Below are positions 53,179 to 62,065 of a DNA stretch of 64,000 nucleotides, piece after piece. Each line of letters opens with the position of its first letter. The stretch's first letter is position 1. The notes below the pieces were generated by a model that did not search any database, had not been told where the DNA came from, and saw only the letters and a list, made by a program, of their open reading frames with translations. This stretch comes from Pseudonocardia asaccharolytica DSM 44247 = NBRC 16224 (GTDB lineage Bacteria > Actinomycetota > Actinomycetes > Mycobacteriales > Pseudonocardiaceae): the NCBI RefSeq assembly GCF_000423625.1, contig NZ_AUII01000019.1, positions 26,227 through 90,226 on the forward strand, written 5' to 3'. The translations under genes were made by a program, and so were the position numbers.

Positions 53179-53481
53179 TCAGGCGGCGCAGTCACGGCAG
53201 ATGAGCTGGTTGCCGTGGGTCTCGGCCAGTCGGCTGCGGTGATGCACCAGGAAGCAGCTGGCACAGGTGAACTCGTCGGCCTGCTTCGGAAGGACCTTGA
53301 CGGTCAGCTCCTCGCCGGACAGGTCGGCACCCGGTAGCTCGAAGCTCTCCGCGGTGTCCGACTCGTCGACGTCGACCACGGACGACTGCGCCTCGTTGCG
53401 ACGGGCCTTCAGCTCGTCGAGCGAGTCCTCCGCAAGGTCGTCGGTCTCGTTCCGCCGCGGAGCGTCGTAGTCGGTCGCCAT
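53179..53481 (-). CDS. DUF4193 zinc-ribbon protein
   Basis: 100 residues from the ATG at 53481. It begins MATDYDAPRRNETDDLAEDS, has an acidic middle, and ends with two CxxC pairs (CASCFLVHHRSRL and CRDC) likely to bind zinc. A small actinobacterial family of unknown function (cf. Rv2699c), convergent with the DUF3093 gene. Confidence 0.9.
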   Translation of the reverse strand: MATDYDAPRRNETDDLAEDSLDELKARRNEAQSSVVDVDESDTAESFELPGADLSGEELTVKVLPKQADEFTCASCFLVHHRSRLAETHGNQLICRDCAA

Positions 53482-53762
53482 CGTTCCCACCCTTGTTACT
53501 CAATGCACCTGTCGTCGTCGTGCCGCTGGACAACGTCACAACGTCGGGGTTTGTGCCCGGCATATGGGTGACACAGATCACATTGGACGTGTCCGGATTC
53601 GCCAGCAGCCCGGGCCCGTGGCACTCATGACGCTCTCGATTGCCCCCCGGGGCGGAGAGGGTAGCTCAGGCCGTCGCGTTTCGCTGCGTCGCCCGGCCGG
53701 GACCATGCCCGGCTCGGGCACGTCCGGCCGACGGACCCCCGCCCCCACTATGGTTCTCCCCT

Positions 53763-54878
53763 GTGTTCTCCCAGGCTGCGAGCTCCGAACCCTCCGCCCA
53801 CGGCCATCCAGGGGCCCATCCAGGGGCCGACCCGGCCACCGTGGGGGCATGGCTGGCCGTCGAGCTGGGCGACGAGTCCTGGCGGCGGGCGATCCTGCGG
53901 CCGATCGGCGCGGGCCGCTCGAACCTCACCTACCGTGTGGACGGCCCGGCCGGGACCGTCGTGCTGCGCCGTCCACCCGTCGGCGAGGTCGCGGCGACCG
54001 CCCACGACATGGGCCGCGAACGGCGGGTCATCTCCGCGCTCAGGGGAACCGGGGTGCCGGTGCCCGCGATCCTCGCCGGATCCGAGGGTGGTCCGCCGGT
54101 CGGCGCGCCGTGTTACGTCATGGAGTTCGTCGACGGTGTCGTGCCGCTCGGCGACCCGCCCGACGGCTGGGCCACGACCGAGGCCGAACGCGCGCGGGTC
54201 GGTCAGGCGCTGGTCGACGTGCTGGTGGCGCTGCACGCGGTGGACCCGGACGCGGTCGGCCTCGGCGATTTCGGCCGGCCCGACGGTTTCATGGTCCGCC
54301 AGGTCCGGCGCTGGAGCACCCAGTGGGAGACGGCCCGCGCCGACGGGGTGACCGTGGTCTCCGCGGAGACGGAACGGGAGCTGAGCCGGCTGCGTGACCT
54401 GCTGGGCGGATCCGTGCCCGCGACGCAGCGGAACACGATCGTGCACGGCGACTACCGCATCGACAACTGTGTGTTCGACCGCACCGACCCGGGGCGCATC
54501 CGCGCGGTGCTCGACTGGGAGATGTCGACCCTGGGCGATCCGCTGGCCGACCTCGGCCTGCTGCTCATCTACTGGTACCAGGCCGAGGAGCAACCGGTCT
54601 GGCGTGCCGCGCAGCATCTGCCCAGCCCGACCCGGCTGCCCGGGTTCCCGCTGCGCGTCGACGTCGTCGCGGCCTATGCGCGGGCGTCCGGCCTCGACCT
54701 CGCGCCGCTGCCCTGGTACGTCGCGTTCGGCGCGTTCAAGCTCGCGGTGGTGCTGGCCGGCATCCTGGCCAGGGTCCGGGCGGGCGCGGTGCCCGCCGAG
54801 ATGGCCCACGGCATCGAGGACGCGGTCGAGCCGCTCGTCACGCTCGGCCACCACGTGCTGGCCAACGGGATCGGCTGA
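53763..54878 (+). CDS. Phosphotransferase (APH-family kinase) protein
   Basis: 371 residues from a GTG at 53763; TATGGT at 53749-53754 lies 8 nt upstream (leaderless pattern). The APH fold shows AILRPIGAGRSNLTYRVDG, the catalytic loop HGDYRIDNCVFD and the metal-binding DWEMSTLGDPLADLG. It is of the group often linked with acyl-CoA dehydrogenases. It lies between DUF4193 and the LytR-C gene, where M. tuberculosis (from memory) has no such gene, so it is an insertion relative to that block. Target unknown. Confidence 0.87.
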   Translation: MFSQAASSEPSAHGHPGAHPGADPATVGAWLAVELGDESWRRAILRPIGAGRSNLTYRVDGPAGTVVLRRPPVGEVAATAHDMGRERRVISALRGTGVPVPAILAGSEGGPPVGAPCYVMEFVDGVVPLGDPPDGWATTEAERARVGQALVDVLVALHAVDPDAVGLGDFGRPDGFMVRQVRRWSTQWETARADGVTVVSAETERELSRLRDLLGGSVPATQRNTIVHGDYRIDNCVFDRTDPGRIRAVLDWEMSTLGDPLADLGLLLIYWYQAEEQPVWRAAQHLPSPTRLPGFPLRVDVVAAYARASGLDLAPLPWYVAFGAFKLAVVLAGILARVRAGAVPAEMAHGIEDAVEPLVTLGHHVLANGIG

Positions 54879-55543
54879 TGAGCTCCCTGATCCGGTCCTA
54901 TCAGCGCCGCCGCACCCGACCGATGATCGTCACCGTGTCCGTGCTCTTCGTCGCCGCCGCGCTGACCTGGTCGATCGTGCTGGTCAACGCGGCGGGCCGG
55001 TCCGGCACGTCGGCCTGCCCGACACCGGGCACCGGCACCGCGCTGGGCGAGGTGCTCGCCTCCGACGCGCTCGACGAGGTTGCGCCCGCCCCAGCCAGCG
55101 CGATCAAGGTGCGGGTGCTCAACGGCGGCGGGCAGCGCGGCCAGGCCAACCTCGTCGCCGCGCAGCTCGGCGACCTCGGGTTCGCCGAGGCCGCACCACC
55201 GGACAACGATCCGCACTACCCCGAGGGCGATCTGGCCTGCCACGGACAGCTGCGCTTCGGCGCGGCCGGGGAGAGTGCGGCGGCGACGCTGGCGATCGTG
55301 CTGCCGTGCACCGAGCTGGTCCGCGACGACCGCCCCGACGCGACCGTGGACGTCGCGGTCGGGACGGCCTTCGGCGATGTCGACCCGGGTCTGCCGGCGC
55401 GTGACATCCTCGACCAGCTCGCGAATCCCGCGACGGTGGGCGGCGCCGCCGACGGGCCGGCGGGTGCCGGGAACGACGCGGACGATTCCGCCCGCCCCGT
55501 CGACCCGGACACGCTCGCGAAGGCGCGTGCGGCGACGTGCTGA
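54878..55543 (+). CDS. cei: LytR C-terminal domain envelope protein (Cei-like)
   Basis: 221 residues. A short cytosolic N-terminus (SYQRRRTRPMIV), one membrane helix (VSVLFVAAALTWSIVLVNAA), then an extracellular LytR_C domain (IKVRVLNGGGQRGQANLVAAQL) and a second such-like half, with a Cys pair in PEGDLACHGQL and IVLPCTEL. In M. tuberculosis the corresponding Rv2700 (Cei) supports envelope integrity. It starts on the last base of the phosphotransferase stop (TGATG), so it is co-translated with it. Confidence 0.85.
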   Translation: MSSLIRSYQRRRTRPMIVTVSVLFVAAALTWSIVLVNAAGRSGTSACPTPGTGTALGEVLASDALDEVAPAPASAIKVRVLNGGGQRGQANLVAAQLGDLGFAEAAPPDNDPHYPEGDLACHGQLRFGAAGESAAATLAIVLPCTELVRDDRPDATVDVAVGTAFGDVDPGLPARDILDQLANPATVGGAADGPAGAGNDADDSARPVDPDTLAKARAATC

Positions 55544-55563
55544 GCGGCCGGGAGATCCGGCAC

Positions 55564-56394
55564 TCAGACCTCCCCCGCGCCGCAGTCGCGCGCCAGTGCG
55601 GTCAGCGCGCCCGCGATCCCCGGTGCGGCGGCGAGCACCGCGTCGGCGCCCAGCCCGTCGTCCGGTGCCGCCACGGCGGCGCCGGGGGGCCCGGGCACCC
55701 GCACGACCGCGCCGGCCTCGCGGGCGATGAGCCCGGCGGCGGCCCAGTCGTACCAGCTCAGGCCATGTTCGAGGTAGCCGTCGAGCCAGCCGGCGGCCAC
55801 GGCGCACAGGTCGAGGGCCGCCGAGCCCGCGCGGCGCAGGTCGCGCACCCGCGGCAGCATCCCGGCCGCCATCCGGGCCTGCCGGGCGCGCCGGTCGGCA
55901 CGGTAGGAGAACCCGGTCCCGATCAGCGACTGGGCCAGCTCGGTCTCCTCCCCCACCCGCAGCGGCGTGCCGTCGAGCGTCGCCCCACCGTCGACCGCCG
56001 CGGACCACACCCGGCCGGATGCCGGCTCCACGACCGCGCCCGCGAGCGGTTCGCCGCCCCGCACCGCGGCGACCGAGACCGCGTACCAGGGCAGCCCGTA
56101 GAGGTAGTTGACCGTGCCGTCGATGGGGTCGACGACCCAGTGGGCCGCGGTGGGGTCGCCACCCGCCTCCTCGCCGTAGACGATCTCCCCGGGGCGCAGC
56201 TCGGCCAGCCGGGTGCGCACCAGGTTCTCCAGCGCGGTGTCGGCCGCGGTGACCACGTCGGTGGGCGAGGTCTTAGTCCGCACCGCCCGCGCCGCCCCTT
56301 CGGCGCGCAGCTCGCGCAGGTGCTCGGCGGCCTGCCCGGCCACCTGTTCGGCGGTCCTGCGCAGCGCGGTCGGGTCGTCGTGAGCGGAATCCAT
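55564..56394 (-). CDS. suhB: Inositol monophosphatase family protein
   Basis: 276 residues. Metal-binding motifs: YGEEAGGDP, WVVDPIDGTVNYLYGLP and, near the C-terminus, LSWYDWAAAGLIAREAGAVV. These are the three signatures of the Mg-dependent, Li-sensitive inositol monophosphatase fold. It dephosphorylates inositol phosphate or a related sugar phosphate. Same location relative to sigA and cei as Rv2701c; convergent with the cei-like gene and divergent from sigA. Confidence 0.9.
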   Translation of the reverse strand: MDSAHDDPTALRRTAEQVAGQAAEHLRELRAEGAARAVRTKTSPTDVVTAADTALENLVRTRLAELRPGEIVYGEEAGGDPTAAHWVVDPIDGTVNYLYGLPWYAVSVAAVRGGEPLAGAVVEPASGRVWSAAVDGGATLDGTPLRVGEETELAQSLIGTGFSYRADRRARQARMAAGMLPRVRDLRRAGSAALDLCAVAAGWLDGYLEHGLSWYDWAAAGLIAREAGAVVRVPGPPGAAVAAPDDGLGADAVLAAAPGIAGALTALARDCGAGEV

Positions 56395-56664
56395 GACACA
56401 ATCGGACCACATCGGTCCGGCCTGGCACTTCCGCTTACCGGCAACCCGACGACCGCCCGGCGAATCACCCTTCCGCGCGATGTGCGCGACGGACGAGCGC
56501 TTCACGCGACCGTAGTTACAATGGACAGGTGCTCCGCCCCGGGAGGCGCGTCGAACCGACGAGACGACGGCTACGGGCGAGGCGAGGTAGCAGACAATCT
56601 CGAAGGTCGCCGGATCAGTCCGTATCCCGGTGAACCGCAGAGCGCACGCAGCGAGAGGGCCTAG
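56395..56664. promoter_or_regulatory. suhB-sigA divergent promoter region
   Basis: 270 bp with no gene. TACAAT at 56517-56522 is a good -10 hexamer for sigA, giving a 5' leader of about 135 nt; no matching -35 sequence is seen at 17 bp. The leader includes a CGAACCGACGAGACGACGG stretch of unknown role. For suhB nothing clear is seen. Confidence 0.5.
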
Positions 56665-58086
56665 GTGGCAGCCGCAGACTCCGCAACCCGCACCGAGGCG
56701 ACCGTCGACCCGGCGGCCGCCCCGGCACCCGTACGCCGCACCCGCAGGGCGGGTACCGCGACCAAGGCGGGAAGTCCGAAGAAGGCCGCGCCCACGTCGC
56801 GGTCCCGCGCGGGGACGAAGACCCCGGCCAAGAAGGCGACGTCGCCCACGGGCGGCGAGGAGCCCACGGATCTCGAGGTCGACCTCGACGGCGCGCCGGA
56901 GGTCGGTGAGCTCGAGGATGTCGAGGTCGATCTGGACGACGCCGACCTCGATGCCGGCGTGGAGGACGACAGCCACGACGACGGCGACGTCCTCGACGAG
57001 AGCGACGACGGGGACGGCGACGAGGACGAGCCGGAGACCAACACCGGCCCCAACCGCCGGGCACCCACCACGCGCAGCTCCCAGCAGAAGCAGGCGAGCG
57101 ACTTCGTCTGGGACGAAGAGGAGTCCGAGGCACTGCGGCAGGCCCGCAAGGACGCCGAGCTCACCGCATCGGCCGACTCGGTCCGCGCCTACCTCAAGCA
57201 GATCGGCAAGGTGGCGCTGCTCAACGCCGAGGAGGAGGTCGAGCTCGCCAAACGCATCGAGGCCGGTCTCTACGCCGCCGAGCGGATGCGGCGCACGATG
57301 GACGCCGGGGAGAAGATCTCCCCGCAGCTGCGCCGCGATCTGCGCTGGATCGTCCGCGACGGCGAGCGCGCCAAGAACCACCTGCTGGAGGCCAACCTCC
57401 GCCTCGTGGTCTCGCTGGCCAAGCGCTACACCGGCCGCGGCATGGCCTTCCTGGACCTGATCCAGGAGGGCAACCTCGGGCTCATCCGCGCGGTCGAGAA
57501 GTTCGACTACACCAAGGGCTACAAGTTCTCGACCTATGCGACGTGGTGGATCCGCCAGGCCATCACCCGCGCGATGGCCGACCAGGCGCGCACCATCCGC
57601 ATCCCGGTGCACATGGTCGAGGTCATCAACAAGCTCGGCCGCATCCAGCGCGAGCTGCTCCAGGACCTGGGCCGCGAGCCCACGCCGGAGGAGCTGGCCA
57701 AGGAGATGGACATCACCCCGGAGAAGGTGCTGGAGATCCAGCAGTACGCCCGGGAGCCCATCTCGCTGGACCAGACCATCGGCGACGAGGGCGACTCGCA
57801 GCTCGGCGACTTCATCGAGGACTCCGAGGCGGTCGTGGCGGTCGACGCGGTGAGCTTCACCCTGCTGCAGGACCAGCTGCAGTCGGTGCTCGCCACGCTG
57901 TCCGAGCGCGAGGCGGGCGTGGTGCGGCTGCGGTTCGGCCTGACCGACGGCCAGCCCCGCACCCTCGATGAGATCGGCCAGGTCTACGGGGTCACCCGGG
58001 AGCGGATCCGGCAGATCGAGTCCAAGACGATGTCGAAGCTGCGCCACCCGTCGCGGTCGCAGGTGCTGCGCGACTACCTCGACTGA
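56665..58086 (+). CDS. sigA: Principal RNA polymerase sigma factor
   Basis: 473 residues, GTG start. The N-terminal 150 residues are Lys/Ala-rich then very acidic, as in actinobacterial SigA/HrdB. Region 1.2 is [15 protein letters not shown]. Region 2 has [17 protein letters not shown] and the -10 recognition stretch [18 protein letters not shown]. Region 3 follows. Region 4 has [20 protein letters not shown], the -35-binding helix-turn-helix. It directs housekeeping transcription. Nothing related lies downstream; the next genes are mobile-element genes. Confidence 0.95.
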   Translation: MAAADSATRTEATVDPAAAPAPVRRTRRAGTATKAGSPKKAAPTSRSRAGTKTPAKKATSPTGGEEPTDLEVDLDGAPEVGELEDVEVDLDDADLDAGVEDDSHDDGDVLDESDDGDGDEDEPETNTGPNRRAPTTRSSQQKQASDFVWDEEESEALRQARKDAELTASADSVRAYLKQIGKVALLNAEEEVELAKRIEAGLYAAERMRRTMDAGEKISPQLRRDLRWIVRDGERAKNHLLEANLRLVVSLAKRYTGRGMAFLDLIQEGNLGLIRAVEKFDYTKGYKFSTYATWWIRQAITRAMADQARTIRIPVHMVEVINKLGRIQRELLQDLGREPTPEELAKEMDITPEKVLEIQQYAREPISLDQTIGDEGDSQLGDFIEDSEAVVAVDAVSFTLLQDQLQSVLATLSEREAGVVRLRFGLTDGQPRTLDEIGQVYGVTRERIRQIESKTMSKLRHPSRSQVLRDYLD

Positions 58087-58124
58087 GCACAGCCCAACAC
58101 CACACAAGCGACCTGGACGAATAG

Positions 58125-58197
58125 TGTCAGATTAGAGTCTTCGGTGAGATTTCTTGACGCGTGTCCGCTCGATTCTTAGAGTTCATCCTGACATTTC
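58125..58197. repeat. Candidate resolvase res site and/or transposon end
   Basis: A low-GC stretch for this genome upstream of the resolvase gene. It contains TGTCAGATTAGAGTC at its left and, inverted, TGTCAGGATGAACTC at its right, plus a repeated TTAGAGT. Such inverted half-sites fit a serine-resolvase binding region. TGTCA is also the outer terminus of Tn402/Tn5053-type elements, so the left unit might be the element's end, 38 bp past the sigA stop. Both readings are by eye. Confidence 0.45.
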
Positions 58198-58221
58198 GGA
58201 GGGTGGAGGGAACCGAGGGCG

Positions 58222-58791
58222 ATGCGAGTCGGCTACGTCAGGGTCAGCAGCGTCGATCAGAACACCGTGCGACAGCTCGACGGGATCGCCGTCGAACGCA
58301 CCTTCACCGACACGGCGTCGGGCAAGGACACCGCCCGGCCGAGGCTGGACGAGATGCTGGCGTTCGTCCGCGACGGCGACACCGTGCTCGTGCACTCGAT
58401 GGACCGGCTGGCGCGCAACCTCGACGACCTGCGCCGCATCGTGCGGACCCTGACCGGCAAGGGGGTGCGGGTGGAGTTCGTCAAGGAGAACCTCACCTTC
58501 ACCGGCGAGGACTCGCCGATGGCCACGCTGCTGCTGTCGGTCATGGGCGCCTTCGCCGAGTTCGAGCGCGCCCTGATCCTCGAACGCCAGCGCGAGGGCA
58601 TCGCCGCGGCCAAACAGCGCGGCGTCTACACCGGCCGCAAACCCGCGCTCACCCCCGAACAGGCCCGCGAGCTGTGCGAGCGCGCCGCCGCCGGTGAGCG
58701 GAAATCCGTGCTGGCCACCGAGTTCGGCATCAGCCGCGAAACCGTCTACAGCTACCTGCGGGCCGAAAACACCGCAGGTGTCACGGGCTGA
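58222..58791 (+). CDS. tniR: Serine resolvase/invertase (TniR-like)
   Basis: 189 residues. The catalytic domain starts RVGYVRVSSVDQN with the nucleophile Ser at position 9 or 10. It continues with DGDTVLVHSMDRLARNLDDL, ERALILERQREGI and a C-terminal helix-turn-helix (KSVLATEFGISRETVYSYLR). This is the Tn3-type resolvase family. Convergent with a tniQ gene, as in Tn5053-type transposons, where the resolvase separates cointegrates. The gene is complete and could be active if a res site is present. Confidence 0.88.
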   Translation: MRVGYVRVSSVDQNTVRQLDGIAVERTFTDTASGKDTARPRLDEMLAFVRDGDTVLVHSMDRLARNLDDLRRIVRTLTGKGVRVEFVKENLTFTGEDSPMATLLLSVMGAFAEFERALILERQREGIAAAKQRGVYTGRKPALTPEQARELCERAAAGERKSVLATEFGISRETVYSYLRAENTAGVTG

Positions 58792-58844
58792 GTCGCACGC
58801 CGCAACAGCTGACCAGCCACAACGCCTACCCTGCACCTGGTCGT

Positions 58845-60068
58845 TCATTCGGCAGCGTGAGGGCGAGGGGGGAGAAGGTCGAGCCGGAGGAACTCGGGTG
58901 GGACACCGGCCTGGCTGATCAGGAAGTGGCGCTGTTTGGCGACGTTGGCGGGGCTGGGGTCGAACGCGGTGAGCATCCGCAGCATGTGGCGGGCGGTCTC
59001 GGGGTCGGCGCGGGCCGTGTCGAGCCAGGCGTTGATCGCCGTGGCGAAGTCCGACGCGGCCATCGGGCGACGGCGGGGGTCGTCGCCGTCGTAGACGCGC
59101 TCGTGCGGCGGTTCGGCTATCGCCGGGCCAAGGGTTCCCCGCGGGGTGATGCGCCGGTCGGCGGCCAGCCGCAGCGCGACCGCGGCGGCGTGCAGCATCG
59201 CCTCCTGGAGCGGCCAGTCGAGCTGTTCGTACGGGCGCCACACGGTCAGACCGGCGCGCACGGGACGACCGGTGGCCTGCCAGACGTGCTCCAATGTGGC
59301 GCGGGAGCGGGCGCCGACCCGCGAGGGCGCCATGCTCACCTCGTCCAGCAGGGTGCGCAGCAGCCGAAACCACACGCCGACGTGCACCGACCGGCCGGGC
59401 AGCGCGACCGCGCCGGCGGCCAACCCCTGCTGGGTACGGCGGTCCAGGGCGGCGAGGTGTCCGTTCACTGGCACAGGCGCCATCGGGTTGCCTTGAGAGG
59501 CGGCGAAGGCGACCTCGAAGACAGGCTCAAGCCGACAGCCGTGTTCCACACAACTGACCATGAGCGGTAGTCGCCACGTCAGTGCGGTGCCACGCTCCGG
59601 AGCGGCGGCGCACAGCGGGCAGGTTCGGCGCATCGGCTGAGCGGGCAGCCATGGGCCCTTCCAGGAGCGCCATCGTCCCGCGTGATTGAGCCCGGCCTCA
59701 CCCGGTGCCAGCAGCACCGAGTCCTGGCGGACGTAGGTGTCGAACAGGTCCTGGCCGTCGTCGGGGGCAAGGGTGTCGGTCAGCCAGGGCACCCATCCGG
59801 CCATCGTCATCCGTCGCAGCTGACCGAGCTCGGCGCCGGTGCGTTCGGCCAACGCGGCCAGGACCGCAATGGGCGGGTCCCAGTCGAGGGCCTCTTCGGC
59901 GGTGTCGGCCAGCTGCGCGGAGGCCTCGCCGAGGTTGTGCCGCACCAGGTCGGTGACGGATAGGCCGTAGAGCTGGGCGATCCGCTGCAGCCAGGAGGAC
60001 AGCGACTCCAGCACCCCGAGCTGGGGATGCAGCGGCCACCGTCGCGCATGTGGACGGAGCGGTCTCAC
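58845..60068 (-). CDS. tniQ: TniQ-family transposition protein
   Basis: 407 residues from the GTG at 60068. N-terminal TniQ domain (PLHPQLGVLESLSSWLQRIA) and zinc-binding cysteines in RRTCPLCAAAPERG and VSCVEHGCRLEP are characteristic. TniQ helps choose the target site with TniB and TniA in Tn5053/Tn402 and Tn7-like elements. It overlaps the truncated tniB by 4 bp (GTGA). TniA is absent from the window, so the element cannot transpose alone. Confidence 0.85.
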   Translation of the reverse strand: MRPLRPHARRWPLHPQLGVLESLSSWLQRIAQLYGLSVTDLVRHNLGEASAQLADTAEEALDWDPPIAVLAALAERTGAELGQLRRMTMAGWVPWLTDTLAPDDGQDLFDTYVRQDSVLLAPGEAGLNHAGRWRSWKGPWLPAQPMRRTCPLCAAAPERGTALTWRLPLMVSCVEHGCRLEPVFEVAFAASQGNPMAPVPVNGHLAALDRRTQQGLAAGAVALPGRSVHVGVWFRLLRTLLDEVSMAPSRVGARSRATLEHVWQATGRPVRAGLTVWRPYEQLDWPLQEAMLHAAAVALRLAADRRITPRGTLGPAIAEPPHERVYDGDDPRRRPMAASDFATAINAWLDTARADPETARHMLRMLTAFDPSPANVAKQRHFLISQAGVPPEFLRLDLLPPRPHAAE

Positions 60069-60670
60069 GCGAGCTCGCGCTCGAACAGCCGGCGCCGCTC
60101 GGTCGGGCCGGCGTAGTCGGCCATCAGCAGGGTGCGCTGGTTGATGGCTTCCTCGCCGGACTCGATCGCGGCGACCGCGGCGTCGGTGAGCAGGTGGGCC
60201 AGCTCGCCGATGGTGCCTTCGCTGCGGGTGAGCAGATAGCTGGCCATCTCGGGGGTCGCGATCGGCGAGGGGCGGCGCAGCGGGAACGACGCGGCGAAGC
60301 TGGCCAGCAGCGAGCGGGAATCCTCGTCCGGCTCCCACCGGGGCAGGGTGAACGGCGCGAACCGGTTCTCCAACTGGTCGTCGGAGCGGATCGCCAGGTA
60401 AGCGTCCCGGGTGCCGACACCGACCAACGGGATACGCAGCTCGTTGCCCAGAAACCGCAGCAGGTTCAGAAACTCCCGACGGGTATCGCCGCGCCCTGCC
60501 AGGACGTTGTGCAGCTCGTCGATCACCAGGACACGAACTCCGACTGCCCGAAGCAGGCTCAGCGCGAGTTGCTCCTGCTCGGGCACTCGTTGCCGGGGCC
60601 GCAGCGGTGCGCCGGTCGCGGCCAGCAGCGCGGTGTAGAACCGGCCCACCGACGGCTCGGTGTCAACGGA
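60065..60670 (-). pseudogene. tniB: tniB ATPase gene truncated at its 5' end
   Basis: About 200 codons of TniB are left: VDTEPSVGRFYTALLAATGA, the Walker B VRVLVIDELHNVLAGRGD, sensor region VGVGTRDAYLAI and the C-terminal LAHLLTDAAVAAIESGEEAI. The N-terminal part with Walker A (GxxxxGKT) is missing. The break is at about 60671, where the IS30 element begins; no matching 5' part is found beyond the IS. So tniB was cut and its upstream part lost. A shorter product could start from the internal GTG at 60649 but would lack the P-loop. Confidence 0.82.
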
Positions 60671-60671
60671 T

Positions 60672-62022
60672 CCTGAAGGTTGACCCTCCTGGGGTCCGGC
60701 GGGTTCCAGTCAACGTCGCAACGATGGCTCGGCTGAGGAGGCTAACAACGCTGCGAACATCTCGGCTGGGGAGCGGTCGGCCAGGACGATCCTGGGGCGG
60801 GCGTTGAGTTCGTTCTCGACGGCCTTCAGGTGCTTGGGGCTGTGGACGTTCAGGTCGGTCCGCTTGGGGAAGTACTGGCGCAGCAGCCCGTTGGTGTTCT
60901 CGTTGGATCCGCGCTGCCATGGTGCGTGCGCGTCGCAGAAGTAGACGGGAACGTGCAGGTCGGTGGTGATGTCGGTGTGGCGAGCCATCTCGGTGCCCTG
61001 GTCCCAGGTGATCGAGCGCAGCAGCGACGGCGGGAGGTCGCTCATCCGCGTGGTGAGGACACTGTGCAGCGTGTGCGCGTCGCGCTGAGGCAGATGCAGC
61101 AGCCGGACCAGACGAGTCGTGCGCTCCACCAGGGTTCCGATCGCCGAACCGTGATCTTTGCCCACGATCAGGTCGCCTTCCCAGTGCCCGGGCTGAGAGC
61201 GGTCCTCGGGACGGAACGGCCGCTGGTGGATGGTCAGCATCGGCTGGGCGAACCGGGGCCGGCGGCGCTCGAGCTTCTGGTGGGCTCGCCGATGATCGCG
61301 CCCGGTCCGCAGCGACGAGCGCTGCACGGACGGCACCCTCGACGGCCGGATGAGCGAGGAGCCGGGCTGGTAGATCGCCTGGTAGATGCTCTCATGGCAC
61401 AGACGCATGCCCGGGAGTTCCGGGAAACGAGCCCACAGGTGCCGGGCGATCTGCTGGGGGCTCCATCGTCGGCCGAGCAGCTCACCGACCAAGGCCCGCA
61501 GCTCGCTGTTGGTCTCCAGACGCCGCCGATGATGGCGGGCCCGGCGGGCCACGGCCCGGCGATGAGCTTCGAACGGACGGTAGCCACCGTCGTTGCGCGC
61601 GTTGCGGCGCAGCTCGCGGGAGATCGTCGAGGGCGAACGTCCGAGGTGGGCGGCGATGCGCCGGATGCTCCAGCCCATCCGACGAAGGTCGGCGATCTGG
61701 AAACGCTCGTCCTGGGACAGGTAGCGCGAGCTGATCTCGCGCACGGCGAGACGATCCAGCGGCGCGACGAACCCGACCACCCGGCCGTCGCGGTAGGTCT
61801 TGTAGCCGCGCGCCCAGTTCGCCCCGGAGGTGCGTGACGCGCCGACCTCCCGTGCCGCGGCCTGGATGCTCCAGCCGCGGGCGCGCAACTCCATGAACCG
61901 CTGGCGCTTGGCCGACTGAGGCCGCCGCCCGGGCCCCTTCTTGACACGACGCGTCGAAGACAACACAACCCCTAAACGGTCAAGGATGTGTTGCGACGCT
62001 CAGTAGAAACCACCGTTCAGGG
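60672..62022 (-). mobile_element. IS30-family insertion sequence
   Basis: An element of about 1.35 kb with one transposase gene. Left terminus begins CCTGAAGGTTGACC and the complement of the right terminus begins CCTGAACGGTGG, giving weak terminal inverted repeats. Further in, both ends share GTCGCAAC. Boundaries are approximate and no clear target duplication is seen. Its insertion, or a later deletion next to it, removed the 5' part of tniB. Confidence 0.6.
60710..61966 (-). CDS. IS30-family transposase
   Basis: 418 residues, GTG start. N-terminal helix-turn-helix (RFMELRARGWSIQAAAREVG) and IS30 signature IADLRRMGWSIRRIAAHLGRS; the DDE catalytic core shows HWEGDLIVGK, TWDQGTEMA and NENTNGLLRQYFPK. 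Full length with no frameshift, so potentially active. Most copies of this type are about 400 residues. Confidence 0.92.
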   Translation of the reverse strand: MLSSTRRVKKGPGRRPQSAKRQRFMELRARGWSIQAAAREVGASRTSGANWARGYKTYRDGRVVGFVAPLDRLAVREISSRYLSQDERFQIADLRRMGWSIRRIAAHLGRSPSTISRELRRNARNDGGYRPFEAHRRAVARRARHHRRRLETNSELRALVGELLGRRWSPQQIARHLWARFPELPGMRLCHESIYQAIYQPGSSLIRPSRVPSVQRSSLRTGRDHRRAHQKLERRRPRFAQPMLTIHQRPFRPEDRSQPGHWEGDLIVGKDHGSAIGTLVERTTRLVRLLHLPQRDAHTLHSVLTTRMSDLPPSLLRSITWDQGTEMARHTDITTDLHVPVYFCDAHAPWQRGSNENTNGLLRQYFPKRTDLNVHSPKHLKAVENELNARPRIVLADRSPAEMFAALLASSAEPSLRR

Positions 62023-62065
62023 TCTCGACCCCTCGTCGCGCCCGCCGTACGCGGCCGTGCCGTCG

